Of a stretch of DNA of 64,000 bases, positions 7,520 to 19,697 are shown piece by piece. Position 1 is the stretch's first letter. Every line of letters starts with the position of its first letter. The DNA is taken from assembly GCF_001563285.1 (NCBI RefSeq), contig NZ_CP005191.1:1-64000 (forward strand), written 5' to 3'. The translations under genes were made by a program, and so were the position numbers. Below the pieces are notes generated by a model. It searched no databases. It was not told where the DNA came from and saw nothing but the letters and a program-made list of their open reading frames with translations. This DNA is from Sphingobium sp. MI1205 (lineage in GTDB: Bacteria; Pseudomonadota; Alphaproteobacteria; Sphingomonadales; Sphingomonadaceae).

Positions 7520-7750
7520 ATGAAGGCCATATTCATCCGCCACGGCGAAAGCACCGGCAATGCCGGCATGCCCTGTCACGATCTGGCGACGATCGAGGCC
7601 ACGAACAGACGCGCCAGGTTACCGCGAGCTTGCCCGAAGCCGACCCCGCAGTATCACGTCACCTATACCCGCACCCGGCAGAGCGCCGCGCTGCTGATCG
7701 CGTTTCCCCGCCGTGCGGGTCGAGACGTGGCCCATAGGAGAGAGCTTTAA
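7520..7750 (+). pseudogene. Decayed histidine phosphatase copy
   Basis: Begins like the intact phosphatase at 4244 (FIRHGESTGNAGMPCHDL with the phospho-accepting His) but shifts frame near codon 27 and again later. Fragments such as YTRTRQSAALLI are recognisable before a premature stop at 7748-7750. The second half with the distal catalytic His is missing. Confidence 0.78.
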
Positions 7751-7779
7751 AACAATCCTGCGATGCAGCGATGGACGCC

Positions 7780-8043
7780 TCAGTTCACCTGACGCCGGTG
7801 CTTGCCACCATACTTCTTGCCGCAATAGTCATCCAGTTCCCGCATCTCGTTCACGGCGGCGGCGACCAGCGCGGTGGCGCAGGACAGACCGCTGTCCGGT
7901 GTAGCCATCCGGGCCTCCACGCGATTTCGCAGTTCCTCGATGTCGGCGCGCGACAGGACGTTCTTTTCTCGCAAATAGCAGATCAGGCTTTGCAACAGGA
8001 TCATTGCCTTGTCGCCGGGGGCCACATTATCGTTGTTCATCAT
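7780..8043 (-). CDS. Hypothetical protein
   Basis: An 87-residue protein, mostly alpha-helical, with YLREKNVLSRADIEELRNRVEAR in the middle and a basic C-terminus. No family recognised. ATG at 8043 has an AGAGGA upstream; a second ATG follows directly at 8040. It lies downstream of the tetR-like gene on the same strand with a 152-bp gap, so co-transcription is possible. Confidence 0.55.
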   Translation of the reverse strand: MMNNDNVAPGDKAMILLQSLICYLREKNVLSRADIEELRNRVEARMATPDSGLSCATALVAAAVNEMRELDDYCGKKYGGKHRRQVN

Positions 8044-8195
8044 CTTTCCGGTATCCTCTGGAGCGACCGTATTCCTCGGCCTGTAATGAGAAGATGATAT
8101 GATGCTGAACAATTGTCCAGTGCCCGGGGACCTTCAGCTCACCAAAATGCCAATCGAGCTGCGCCAGCCTTGGTCCGCGCGCACTGAGCAGGTCC

Positions 8196-8813
8196 TCAAT
8201 TGCACATTGCGGCGAGTTCCCGGCGGAACAGCGACGCCATGTAGTGGCGCAAGATTTTGTGGTCTCGGTAAGGAAACAGCTCGGCCCCCGCTACCATTCC
8301 CCAGGACATGGTGATGATGAAGTCCACCACCGTTGATCTGTCCTGTGGAGATGCGCCCGGCGCCAAAGAGGCCAGCGCCGCTCCCAGGCTGGTGCGCAGC
8401 CGGACATCCGCCTTGCGATTGATCTCGGCGATGATCGGGTTACACCCCACTGTGGCCACGAATTCGCACATCATGCGGCGATTTTCATGCGATGGCTCAT
8501 CGATGGCGATTCGCTCGATCCAGGCGAGGATACCTTCGCGATCCCCCACCGCGACCGCCGTCTCCAGCGTCTCTTCCTCGAGCCATTCAGCAAGGTCGGC
8601 TTCGCAGATGGCGGCAATGATCGCCTCCTTGTTGGCAAAGTCCCGATAGATCTGCCCCACCGCGATGCCGGATGAACTGGCGATTTGGGCCATCCCGGTC
8701 TGATGGAATCCGCGTTTGACGAAGAGATCGCGGGTCGTGGCCAATATATGCTGCCGCCGCGCCGCAGAGCGGGGTCCCCGCACTCTTGCGACCGAATTGT
8801 TTTTTGCCACCAT
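8196..8813 (-). CDS. TetR/AcrR-family transcriptional regulator
   Basis: A 205-residue one-component regulator. The N-terminal TetR HTH covers about residues 18-64 (ILATTRDLFVKRGFHQTG, then IAVGQIYRDFANKEAII). The C-terminal ligand domain is not assignable to a ligand. It may once have regulated the RND efflux genes whose remains lie at 15616-18817, but IS insertions separate them. An IS256 element starts 34 bp upstream of its start codon and may have displaced its promoter. Confidence 0.88.
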   Translation of the reverse strand: MVAKNNSVARVRGPRSAARRQHILATTRDLFVKRGFHQTGMAQIASSSGIAVGQIYRDFANKEAIIAAICEADLAEWLEEETLETAVAVGDREGILAWIERIAIDEPSHENRRMMCEFVATVGCNPIIAEINRKADVRLRTSLGAALASLAPGASPQDRSTVVDFIITMSWGMVAGAELFPYRDHKILRHYMASLFRRELAAMCN

Positions 8814-8847
8814 ACCTCCCTAGTGGATTGATCGGAACGAATGGGTA

Positions 8848-11539
<2,692 letters not shown>

Positions 11540-11599
11540 CCCGGCACCATGAACCCGCCGCGACAATCTGTTCTCATCCTGATAGTCGCTGACCTCTCA

Positions 11600-11944
11600 C
11601 CCAGATCGTCGCGCTATAACTACGTCTCAAATTTACCTGCCGACGCCACCCTCAAAATGCTCGCCGCGACGATCAAGGCGAGATGGATCTGCGAGCAAGC
11701 ACATCAGCAGCTCAAGGAAGAACTGGGCCTCGATCATTTCGAAGGCCGCTCCTGGGTTGGATTACATCGACATGCATTGATGACAATGATCGCATACGCT
11801 TTCCTTCAAGCCCGCCGTCTCAAAGCAGCGGGGCGGAAAAAAAAGAGTCGGGGGGCCGCCGCCACAACCGAGCATGCCAGCTATCCGACAGGCGATCTTG
11901 AACATCTTCATAAGGCCTCCGCCACTTCGGTGCCCCCATTGTGA
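11600..11944 (+). pseudogene. IS701-family transposase C-terminal fragment
   Basis: About 115 codons including [33 protein letters not shown] and [15 protein letters not shown], which are characteristic of the C-terminal end of IS701-like DDE transposases. The upstream part, including most catalytic residues, is replaced by the IS21 element. An IS630 element follows within 50 bp. Confidence 0.75.
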
Positions 11945-11989
11945 AAAGCTCCTCGTAGACAGGCCTGAACAAAAACTGCCAAAGTAGTG

Positions 11990-13087
11990 CTAGTCACCTG
12001 AATCTGAAGTTCGGCTCATTGTTTTTTGGCAGAATCGTTTGACGGCGGCGAGGATTTCGTCGGCGGATTTGACCCATTTGTAGGGCTTGGGGTTTTCGTT
12101 GTGCGCCGCGATGAATGCGGTGATGTCGGTCTCAAGTTCAGCGGTTGATCGGTGGACACCGCGCTGCAACTGCTTGCGGGTCAGTTCTGCAAACCATCGT
12201 TCGACCTGATTGATCCAGGACGCCGAAGTCGGTGTGAAGTGAGCATGCCAATGCGGGCGGCGTGCGAGCCAGGCCTTGATCTTTGGCGTCTTGTGGGTCG
12301 CATAGTTGTCCATCACGAGGTGGACGTCTGGCCCCTTGGGGATCGCGGCGTCGATCCGCTTGAGGAAGTCGAGGAACTCGGTTGCCCGATGGCGCTTGTA
12401 GCATTTCCCGATCACGGCGCCGGTGGCAATGTCGAGCGCGGCGAACAGGGATGTCGTGCCATTGCGGACGTAGGTATGGGTGCGCCGCTCAGGAACCCCC
12501 GGCGCCATGGGCAAGACCGGCTGCTCGCGATCCAGCGCCTGGATTTGCGATTTTTCATCCACGCACAGCACGATCGCCCGGTTCGGCGGCGACATGTAGA
12601 GCCCGACTATGTCCTGCACCTTGTCGACAAATAGCGGATCGGTGGACAGCTTGAATGTCTCGGACCGGTGCGGCTGCAGGCCGAACGCGCCCCAGATCCG
12701 GCGGATGGTGGTGTGTGACAGCCCGGACTTGGCGGCCATGGAACGGATCGACCAATGCGTGGCGTCCTTGGGGGTCGTGTTCAGCGTACGCTCGATCACC
12801 TGAGCTACTTGCGTGTCAGATACTGTTCGTGGCCGACCCGCACGATATTCGTCAGTCAGTCCTTCAATGCCAGCCTGCACGAACCGGCGGCGCCATTTGC
12901 CAACCGTGTGCTCGTGAACGCCCAGGCGTTCGGCGACTTCCTTGCTCTGCAGCCCTTCTGCACAAAGCAGGACCATCCGGCATCGATCAGAGAGTGAACG
13001 CGGCGCTTTGTGGCGGCGGACCTGAGCTTCGAGAAAACGCCGGTCATCTCCGCTCAAGACAACCAAATCCGCCCGTCTGCCCGCCAT
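11990..13087 (-). CDS. IS630-family transposase
   Basis: A 365-residue transposase with an N-terminal HTH ([20 protein letters not shown]) and a C-terminal DDE domain: [21 protein letters not shown] and [10 protein letters not shown] carry the catalytic acids. ATG at 13087 follows GGAGG; GTG one codon earlier is also possible. Full length. Confidence 0.93.
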   Translation of the reverse strand: MAGRRADLVVLSGDDRRFLEAQVRRHKAPRSLSDRCRMVLLCAEGLQSKEVAERLGVHEHTVGKWRRRFVQAGIEGLTDEYRAGRPRTVSDTQVAQVIERTLNTTPKDATHWSIRSMAAKSGLSHTTIRRIWGAFGLQPHRSETFKLSTDPLFVDKVQDIVGLYMSPPNRAIVLCVDEKSQIQALDREQPVLPMAPGVPERRTHTYVRNGTTSLFAALDIATGAVIGKCYKRHRATEFLDFLKRIDAAIPKGPDVHLVMDNYATHKTPKIKAWLARRPHWHAHFTPTSASWINQVERWFAELTRKQLQRGVHRSTAELETDITAFIAAHNENPKPYKWVKSADEILAAVKRFCQKTMSRTSDSGD

Positions 13088-13154
13088 CACATTAACCTCC
13101 GTCTGATCTACAAGGGCTTATACAATGAAGCTTACTTCAGTTCCAGGTGACTAG
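11990..13154 (-). mobile_element. IS630-family insertion sequence
   Basis: Ends are imperfect 21-bp inverted repeats beginning CTAGTCACCTG (11990-12010 and 13134-13154). TA is present at both junctions within CTAG, matching the TA target of IS630/Tc1 elements. The right end supplies the stop codon of the neighbouring integrase gene. Confidence 0.85.
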
Positions 13155-14113
13155 ATCAACACCCGTTCCACCTCATCGAGCGTCACGTCATCGGGCCTCC
13201 GATCGTAGAGCTGGGTCGTGCGCGTGGAGCTATGGTTCGCCATCGTCGCGGCCGTCTCCAGCGTGCCGCCGTTCTTCAGGTAAGTGGTAATCCCGGTCGC
13301 GCGGAACGAATGGTTGCCGATCGCCGTGCCGATCTCGGCCGCCACCGCGCGTCGGCGCACCATCGCGAACGCATTGGCCTGGGGCAGGGGAGTGTCGCTT
13401 AGCCGCTTGGTCCCGCGCGCGATCGTGCGGAACAACGGCCCCTTGGCTTGCGCGCGCAGCTCACACCCGTCGATATAGGCGGTCAGATAGTCCTCAAGAT
13501 TATGGTGGCAGGGCATTTCGTGCTGCTTGCCGCCCTTTTCGTGCAGCCGCACCCAGAGACGGCGGTTCTGCATGAAAACGTCCTCGACACGCATGGAGAG
13601 CGCCGCGCCGATCCGCGCGAACGAATAGACCATCAGCCCGATTAGCGCGCGGTCGCGCAGACCCGCCGGCCCACCCACGTCGATCGTATCAAGCAGCCGC
13701 CGCGCCTCGTCGGGGGCCAGCACCGGCGTCTTGCCGCGCCGCTGACTATGCGCCGGCCCGCGCACCGATGCGGCGGGGTTCACCGGCATGACCTGGCCTA
13801 TCACCAGCCAGTCGAACAGCCGACGCACGCCGGCGAGCTGCTGCTTGACGCTGGGCGCGCTCATCTCGCCTCCCAGCGCCTCGATCCACGCGCCGACGTG
13901 GAGCGGCTGCACGGCCCCAAGGGACGTGACCCCGCGCGCCGCTACCCAGGTCAGGAAGTCGCCAGCCGCGCGCGCATAGGCGCGGCGCGTATGCGCGTTG
14001 CGGATGGTGACGGCGAAAAACTCCAGGAACCGCAACCGCGCGCGGTCGTCGGCCGACGCGATCAGCGCCGGCAAGGCCAGCGTGGGCGAGGGAAGGGGGG
14101 CGAGCTGAGCCAT
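13151..14113 (-). CDS. Tyrosine recombinase / phage-type integrase (copy 1)
   Basis: A 320-residue site-specific recombinase. A SAM-like core-binding domain covers residues 25-115. The catalytic domain has the first Arg in YSFARIGAAL, the box II motif HSFRATGITTYL, ANHSSTRTTQLYDRR with the nucleophilic Tyr, and a Lys in the LHEKGGKQHE beta-hairpin. It is the last gene of an operon with vapBC and an RHH protein (TAATG junction with the gene before). A paralogue is at 29316-30289. Its TAG stop comes from the IS630 insertion. Confidence 0.9.
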   Translation of the reverse strand: MAQLAPLPSPTLALPALIASADDRARLRFLEFFAVTIRNAHTRRAYARAAGDFLTWVAARGVTSLGAVQPLHVGAWIEALGGEMSAPSVKQQLAGVRRLFDWLVIGQVMPVNPAASVRGPAHSQRRGKTPVLAPDEARRLLDTIDVGGPAGLRDRALIGLMVYSFARIGAALSMRVEDVFMQNRRLWVRLHEKGGKQHEMPCHHNLEDYLTAYIDGCELRAQAKGPLFRTIARGTKRLSDTPLPQANAFAMVRRRAVAAEIGTAIGNHSFRATGITTYLKNGGTLETAATMANHSSTRTTQLYDRRPDDVTLDEVERVLI

Positions 14114-14511
14114 TACCCCTCTCTCCGCCAGCGTGCGGGCGCGGCGCGCGGTTCGACGCGACGGCGCGCCATCTCCGCTTGCACCTGTTCATGGGGAGTG
14201 CCCGGCCTCGGATCATCGACCGCCGCCTGCAACAACCGGCGCAGCAACGCGTCGCGCAGATCACGATGCGGCTCCAGATCGCGGAAGTTGCCGACGATCG
14301 CGAACACCGCCTCCGAAGGATCGGCGAACATGCCGCGCTCGATCGGTTCCAACAGCCAGTCGGCCAGCGCCGGGGGCAGATAGGCCTCAAACCGCAACCC
14401 GCCCGCGCGGGCCTGCTCCCGCAAGCTCTCGGCCTGGGCGCGGGACACGGGATTGTCATACGGGTAATCATCCTCGTCGTGCATGTCGGGGACACCGCCG
14501 ATCTGGGTCAT
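14113..14511 (-). CDS. Integrase-linked RHH-like hypothetical protein
   Basis: A 132-residue protein with a FADPSEAVFAIVGNF segment that resembles the ribbon-helix-helix region of ParD-like antitoxins, followed by an Arg-rich tail. A clear paralogue (30543-30914) occupies the same position before the other integrase, so the pairing is conserved. It may be a DNA-binding accessory factor or regulator. Start ATG 14511 overlaps the previous stop. Confidence 0.65.
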   Translation of the reverse strand: MTQIGGVPDMHDEDDYPYDNPVSRAQAESLREQARAGGLRFEAYLPPALADWLLEPIERGMFADPSEAVFAIVGNFRDLEPHRDLRDALLRRLLQAAVDDPRPGTPHEQVQAEMARRRVEPRAAPARWRREG

Positions 14512-14813
14512 GGCCGGCCCCGGACATGGGCGGCGGGATCGATGATCGTGATGGCGTCGCGCGAGCCGTTGGCGACGGCATCGGCGATCCCGAAGATCTC
14601 GACGCGACCGCCTTCGTTGTAGATGCGTCCCGCCACCGTGCCATGGATGATTGCGCGCGCGCCGGTCTCGATCGTCAGGTTGCCCGTAATTGTGCCGTGG
14701 AGGATGAAACGGATGCCCCGATGCAGCGTCGCATCGCCAGCGACCATGCCATAGAGGGCGATATTCTCCTCGATGGCGAAGGGGCCTTCGATCTTGTCGT
14801 GCACCGCGCGCAT
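14508..14813 (-). CDS. Bactofilin-like beta-helix protein
   Basis: A 101-residue protein made of short beta-strand repeats rich in Gly/Ile/His (IHGTVAGRIYNEGGRVEIFG), as in polymer-forming bactofilin-type or hexapeptide-like folds. No membrane segment. It starts on the vapC stop codon (shared base 14813) and ends on the next start, so it is translated as part of the vapBC-integrase operon. Function on a plasmid is unknown. Confidence 0.55.
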   Translation of the reverse strand: MRAVHDKIEGPFAIEENIALYGMVAGDATLHRGIRFILHGTITGNLTIETGARAIIHGTVAGRIYNEGGRVEIFGIADAVANGSRDAITIIDPAAHVRGRP

Positions 14814-15202
14814 TATGCCGCCGCCTCTATGTCCGTCAGGGCAAAATCATTGCCCTTGAACAACAGCGGCTCGTCGGTCGCCTTGGCCAGCGCATAGGAA
14901 AAGCAGTCGCCAAAGTTCAGGCCCGCTTTGTGGCGGCCCTTGCCGAAATCGAGAAACGCCTGTCGCGCCAGTTCGCCATGATCGAGCGTCACCGGTTCGA
15001 TCGTGATGCCGGCGCGGCGAAAGAAGGCTTCGGTCTGGCGCATCCCTTCGGGACCGAGCTGGCGTTCGATGACCATCGACAGCTCGACATAGCTGGCGAC
15101 GCTGATGCGGCAGGCATCGGCATCATGGATGGCTTGTGCGAAGGTCGCCGCTTCGGGTTCGCGATAGAGGATCGCGACCAGGGCCGAGGTGTCGAGGATC
15201 AT
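14813..15202 (-). CDS. vapC: VapC-type PIN-domain toxin
   Basis: A 129-residue PIN-domain ribonuclease. The acidic pocket is visible as D4 (MILDTSALVAIL), E in SYVELSMVI, and D in LNFGDCFSYALAK, followed by PLLFKGNDFALTDI with a further Asp. It overlaps vapB by 4 bp (15199-15202). The antitoxin is expected to mask this active site. Confidence 0.92.
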   Translation of the reverse strand: MILDTSALVAILYREPEAATFAQAIHDADACRISVASYVELSMVIERQLGPEGMRQTEAFFRRAGITIEPVTLDHGELARQAFLDFGKGRHKAGLNFGDCFSYALAKATDEPLLFKGNDFALTDIEAAA

Positions 15203-15447
15203 TTCGGCAGGCCATTATCGTCATAAAACAGTTCGGCATGATCGACATAGGGGCGCTTCACATGCGTGGCGGCGCGATCGGCGATCGTTAGCAGTTCCGC
15301 GACGCTCGCCTTGCTTTTCTGACGCTCGATCCTGGCGAAGCGCTCGCGCAGCGCCTCCGTCACCACGCGGGTCATGCTCTGGCCGGTCGCTTGGGCGATG
15401 GCCTGCGCAAGCCGATGGGCTTCAGGGTCTTTAACATTGAGGCTCAT
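15199..15447 (-). CDS. vapB: VapB-type antitoxin
   Basis: An 82-residue antitoxin of the PSK/VapB type: MSLNVKDPEAHRLAQAIAQ followed by MTRVVTEALRERF gives the DNA-binding N-terminus, and RPYVDHAELFYDDNGLPK is the toxin-binding tail. ATG 15447 with an AGGCGG upstream is chosen over an ATG nine codons earlier. The tail sequence recurs in a remnant gene at 31317-31499. Confidence 0.88.
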   Translation of the reverse strand: MSLNVKDPEAHRLAQAIAQATGQSMTRVVTEALRERFARIERQKSKASVAELLTIADRAATHVKRPYVDHAELFYDDNGLPK

Positions 15448-15509
15448 GGTCCGCCTTTCTAGAAAATTAGCCACCTTTCTACCATGCAGCGCGCCTAAGG
15501 GGAAGAGTG

Positions 15510-15531
15510 TATGATAAAGGACATTATCATA
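15510..15531. promoter_or_regulatory. Palindrome upstream of vapB
   Basis: Perfect 8-bp arms TATGATAA (15510-15517) and TTATCATA (15524-15531) around a 6-bp spacer, 63 bp upstream of the vapB start in an AT-rich stretch. A VapBC autoregulatory operator is the likely role. Confidence 0.6.
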
Positions 15532-15615
15532 TATAGGTCAGGGAATTTATCGGCGGACCGATCTGTAGGTTGTCATGATCAATAGCCAAGGCCCGTCGGT
15601 GGAACATTACCACCA

Positions 15616-17019
15616 TTACCCTTGCTGGCCGCCGCCCAGAGCGACATACAGAGAGACGAGAGCATCCAGCTCGGCGCGACGCAGCTGTATCAGTGTCTGT
15701 TCCGCGATGAACAGATTCCGTTCGGCATCGAGCACTTCAAGGTAATTTGCGACGCCCTCGCGGTAGCGAGTGCGGGCAAGATCGGCGATCGCTCGCTGTG
15801 CCGCAGTGGCACGAACCTGCGCGGCGACCTGTTCAGCAAGCCAGCGGCGCCCGGCAAGGGCGTCCGCAACTTCGCGGAAAGCTCCCTGAATGGTGCGTTC
15901 GTATTCGGCGATGGCAATATCCTCACGTGCCTCAGCCACGCTCAGATTGCCCTTCCTCGCACCCCAATCGAAGATGGGTAGGCTGATCGAAGGTCCAAAG
16001 CTCCAGCTCAGTCCTTCGTTTCCGATCAAATTCCCAAGATCAGTTGAAGCGAAACCGATACTACCGGTTAGTGAGATGGATGGAAAGAAGGCTGCCCGAG
16101 CAGCACCGATATTGGCACGCGCTGCCCGCAGTTTCTCTTCTGCCGCCAATATGTCCGGTCGAGTCACCATCAGCTCGGAGGGTAATCCGGCGGCAATCAC
16201 CGTTCCGTTTTTCTGGTCAGCCAGCGTCAGCGGCACCGTGAGCCCGACAGGAACGGGTCCGCCCAAGAGTACGGCCAGGAAGTTCTCACTCTGCGCCTCG
16301 GCCAAGCGCAGGCTGGCCAACTCCGTTTCGGCTTGAGTCAGTAGCGACTCCGCCTGTCGAAAATCAAGAGCTGAAGTCACCCCGGCTTCAAGGCGACGCT
16401 CGGCTATGCGGAGGCCTTCCTGCCGGCTGCGTACCGTAGCTTCGGCAAGGGCGATCCGCTCGTCGGCTTCCCGGGAAGCAAAATAGGTCGAGGCCACATC
16501 CCGGATCAACGCGAGGCGGAACGCCCGTTCAGCCTGCACGGTTGCTAGATATTGCGAGCGCGCTGCGTCAGAAAGGTTGCGCACCCGGCCCCAGAAATCG
16601 AGCTCGAATCCTGTGACGCCAACGCCGATCGAGTAGCGGGTATCGGTGATCGCACCCACTTCGGGAATGCCAATCGCCGAACCTGGCGTGCGGCTGCGAG
16701 TCACATCGCCGTTGGCGCCGAGCGCAGGCAGCCGTTCGGCACCCTGGATTCGATAAAGACCACGCGCCTCCTGTATCTGCGCTACGGCAACGGCGAGATC
16801 GCGGTTCCGCTCGAGAGCGGTGGCAATGAGGGTCTCCAGTTGAGGATCAGCGAAGAACTCCCGCCAGCTGATTTCCACCGCCCGCCGACCGAGCACCCCG
16901 TCGCCCGCGTAGGAGGTGGGGTAATCCCGAGTGGTCGGCAGCGCTGGCCGCGCGTGAGGCGGGGCTAACTGGCACGCGCCCAGAAACGATGTCAGAGTGA
17001 GCACAAAGACTCTACGCAT
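15616..17019 (-). CDS. RND efflux outer membrane lipoprotein (OprM/NodT family)
   Basis: A 467-residue outer membrane channel of tripartite RND pumps. The lipobox LGAC at residues 13-16 gives a lipidated Cys16. Two outer-membrane-efflux repeats follow (about residues 70-260 and 280-455). ATG 17019 overlaps the end of the RND transporter gene by 8 bp, showing they were one operon. The channel is intact, but the pump gene upstream is truncated and the adaptor gene is absent, so it could only work with another pump. Confidence 0.92.
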   Translation of the reverse strand: MRRVFVLTLTSFLGACQLAPPHARPALPTTRDYPTSYAGDGVLGRRAVEISWREFFADPQLETLIATALERNRDLAVAVAQIQEARGLYRIQGAERLPALGANGDVTRSRTPGSAIGIPEVGAITDTRYSIGVGVTGFELDFWGRVRNLSDAARSQYLATVQAERAFRLALIRDVASTYFASREADERIALAEATVRSRQEGLRIAERRLEAGVTSALDFRQAESLLTQAETELASLRLAEAQSENFLAVLLGGPVPVGLTVPLTLADQKNGTVIAAGLPSELMVTRPDILAAEEKLRAARANIGAARAAFFPSISLTGSIGFASTDLGNLIGNEGLSWSFGPSISLPIFDWGARKGNLSVAEAREDIAIAEYERTIQGAFREVADALAGRRWLAEQVAAQVRATAAQRAIADLARTRYREGVANYLEVLDAERNLFIAEQTLIQLRRAELDALVSLYVALGGGQQG

Positions 17020-18817
17020 GATTGGGCTCCGGTTGCGCCTGACCGGGAGCAGCAGGCCGCTTCTTACTGAGCCAGCGGCGTATCGACAGATAGAAGAGCG
17101 GAATGAAGAAAATTCCGAGCACAGTGGCAGCCAGCATTCCGCCGACAACACCGGTCCCAACCGCGATTCGGCTCGCCGCACCGGCACCGGAAGCAATGAA
17201 GAGCGGTATCATGCCACCGATGAAGGCGAGCGACGTCATGATAATGGGGCGCAGGCGCAGTTTCACAGCTTCGAGTGTCGCCTCAAGCGGGGTCTTGCCC
17301 TCCGCTTCTTGCTCGATCGCAAACTCGACGATCAGGATCGCGTTCTTGGCGGCCAAGCCGATGATCGTGATGATGCCAACGTTGAAATAGACGTCGGCGG
17401 ACAGTCCCCTCATCACCGTAAAGAGGACGGAGCCAAGTACGCCGAGCGGTACAACCAAAAGCACGGAAACAGGGATGGACCAGCTCTCGTAGAGAGCGGC
17501 CAGCAGCAAGAATACAACAAGTATAGACAAGCCTAGCAGCATACCGACCTGTCCGCCGGCCTGCTGCTCCTCATAGGACATTCCCGTCCATTCATATGCG
17601 AAGCCCTCCGGCAGTGCATTGGCGAGCCGTTCCATCTCCGCCATGGCCTCGCCAGTCGACTGGCCCGGGGCAGCGTTCCCGGAAATGGTCATCGAAGGAT
17701 AGCCGTTATAGCGCTGGAGCTGCTGCGCGCCCGATGTCCATTCAACCTGTGTAAACGAGCCGAAGGGCACCATTTCGCCGGCTGCATTTCGAACCTTGAG
17801 GTCGAGCACGTCCTGTGGCGTCATTCGGTGAGATGCTTCGGCTTGCAGGAGCACCCGCAGGATCCGCCCTTCACGGTTGAAGTCATTGGCATATGCGCTG
17901 CCGAAAGCGATCGCGAGCGTTCCGTTAACGTCGCCAATCGAGAGGCCGAGGGCGCGAGCCTGTATCCTGTCGATCATGACCCGCAGCTGAGGTGCATCTT
18001 CCTGGCCCTCCGGTCGAACACCGGCAAGGATCGGGCTCTGGCTCGCGGCGGCAAGCAGCTGATTGCGCGCGTTGAAGAGCGCTTCAGCACCGTTGCCGCC
18101 GACATCCTCCAATTTGAAGGTAAAGCCGCCGGCGATGCCAAGTTCGGCGATCGCGGGGGGATTGAGGGCAAAGACCATGGCTTCCTTGATCGATGTGAAG
18201 AAGCCCATCGCCTTTCCGACCAAGGCTAGCGAGCTATTCTCCTCGCCGGAGCGCTCCTCCCACGGCTTGAGCATCGTGAACATCATTCCATTCGCTTGGC
18301 CTTGGCCGAAGAAGCTAAAGCCTCGCACCACAAACACGCTCGTCACAATGTCTTGCTGATTGTAAAATTCCTTCACCTGACGCACCGCTTCTTCAGTCCG
18401 CTCACGGGTCGCGCCGGGGGGAGCTTGTACAACAGTGATGACAGTCCCCTGGTCCTCCTGCGGGAGGAATCCACCGGGAAGGCGCGAGAACAAGATAACC
18501 GTCAGGCCGACCAACGCGATGAATATGGCGAGCCAGCGCAGAGGCCGCGACAATATCCGAGCGACGCCGCCTTGATAACGATCAGTCGTACGTCCAAACC
18601 AGTTGTTGAATCCAGTAAAAAAGCGACCGGTTCGCCGCGTGAGCCAATTCTCCTTGCGATGGTTTTCGGGTACGTGCGGCTTGAGAAAAGTCGCACACAG
18701 CGCGGGAGTGAGCGTCAGCGCCAATAGCGCCGAGAACCCGATCGAGACGATCAGCGTGACGGAAAACTGTCGGTAGATACCGCCCGTCGACCCGGGGAAG
18801 AAGGCCATCGGCACGAA
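17012..18817 (-). pseudogene. RND (AcrB/MexB-type) efflux transporter, N-terminus deleted
   Basis: About 600 C-terminal residues of an HAE1-family RND pump remain, starting in the middle membrane-spanning region (GFSALLALTLTPALCATF). The large porter loop (PQEDQGTVITVVQAPPGAT) and the distal transmembrane helices (NVGIITIIGLAAKNAILIVE) are intact. The first 400 or so residues are replaced by IS6100. The frame runs into the IS, so a fusion beginning MKSVIVPSVQSPPSM from position 18892 could be made, but proton-relay helices are incomplete and function is unlikely. Confidence 0.88.
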
Positions 18818-19697
18818 GGCTCTGTTGCAAAAATCGTGAAGCTTGAGCATGCTTGGCGGAGATTGGACGGACGGAACGATGACGGATTTCAAGTGGCGCC
18901 ATTTCCAGGGTGATGTGATCCTGTGGGCGGTGCGCTGGTATTGTCGCTATCCGATCAGCTATCGCGACCTTGAGGAAATGCTGGCGGAACGCGGCATTTC
19001 GGTCGACCATACGACGATCTATCGCTGGGTCCAGTGCTACGCCCCGGAGATGGAGAAGCGGCTGCGCTGGTTCTGGCGGCGTGGCTTTGATCCGAGCTGG
19101 CGCCTGGATGAAACCTACGTCAAGGTGCGGGGCAAGTGGACCTACCTGTACCGGGCAGTCGACAAGCGGGGCGACACGATCGATTTCTACCTGTCGCCGA
19201 CCCGCAGCGCCAAGGCAGCGAAGCGGTTCCTGGGCAAGGCCCTGCGAGGCCTGAAGCACTGGGAAAAGCCTGCCACGCTCAATACCGACAAAGCGCCGAG
19301 CTATGGTGCAGCGATCACCGAATTGAAGCGCGAAGGAAAGCTGGACCGGGAGACGGCCCACCGGCAGGTGAAGTATCTCAATAACGTGATCGAGGCCGAT
19401 CACGGAAAGCTCAAGATACTGATCAAGCCGGTGCGCGGTTTCAAATCGATCCCCACGGCCTATGCCACGATCAAGGGATTCGAAGTCATGCGAGCCCTGC
19501 GCAAAGGACAGGCTCGCCCCTGGTGCCTGCAGCCCGGCATCAGGGGCGAGGTGCGCCTTGTGGAGAGAGCTTTTGGCATTGGGCCCTCGGCGCTGACGGA
19601 GGCCATGGGCATGCTCAACCACCATTTCGCAGCAGCCGCCTGATCGGCGCAGAGCGACAGCCTACCTCTGACTGCCGCCAATCTTTGCAACAGAGCC
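18818..19697 (+). mobile_element. IS6100 (IS6 family), copy 2
   Basis: An 880-bp element in the same orientation as copy 1, with the same 14-bp inverted repeats at 18818 and 19684-19697. Flanks GGCACGAA and CTCCTGAG differ. It truncates an RND gene on the left and a serine resolvase gene on the right, so both neighbours lost their missing parts by IS-mediated rearrangement. Confidence 0.97.
18843..19643 (+). CDS. tnpA: IS6100 transposase
   Basis: Same 266-residue protein as in copy 1 (5277-6077), with intact DDE motifs. Two active-looking copies in direct orientation allow homologous or replicative exchange of the 13.6-kb segment between them. Confidence 0.96.
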   Translation: MSMLGGDWTDGTMTDFKWRHFQGDVILWAVRWYCRYPISYRDLEEMLAERGISVDHTTIYRWVQCYAPEMEKRLRWFWRRGFDPSWRLDETYVKVRGKWTYLYRAVDKRGDTIDFYLSPTRSAKAAKRFLGKALRGLKHWEKPATLNTDKAPSYGAAITELKREGKLDRETAHRQVKYLNNVIEADHGKLKILIKPVRGFKSIPTAYATIKGFEVMRALRKGQARPWCLQPGIRGEVRLVERAFGIGPSALTEAMGMLNHHFAAAA

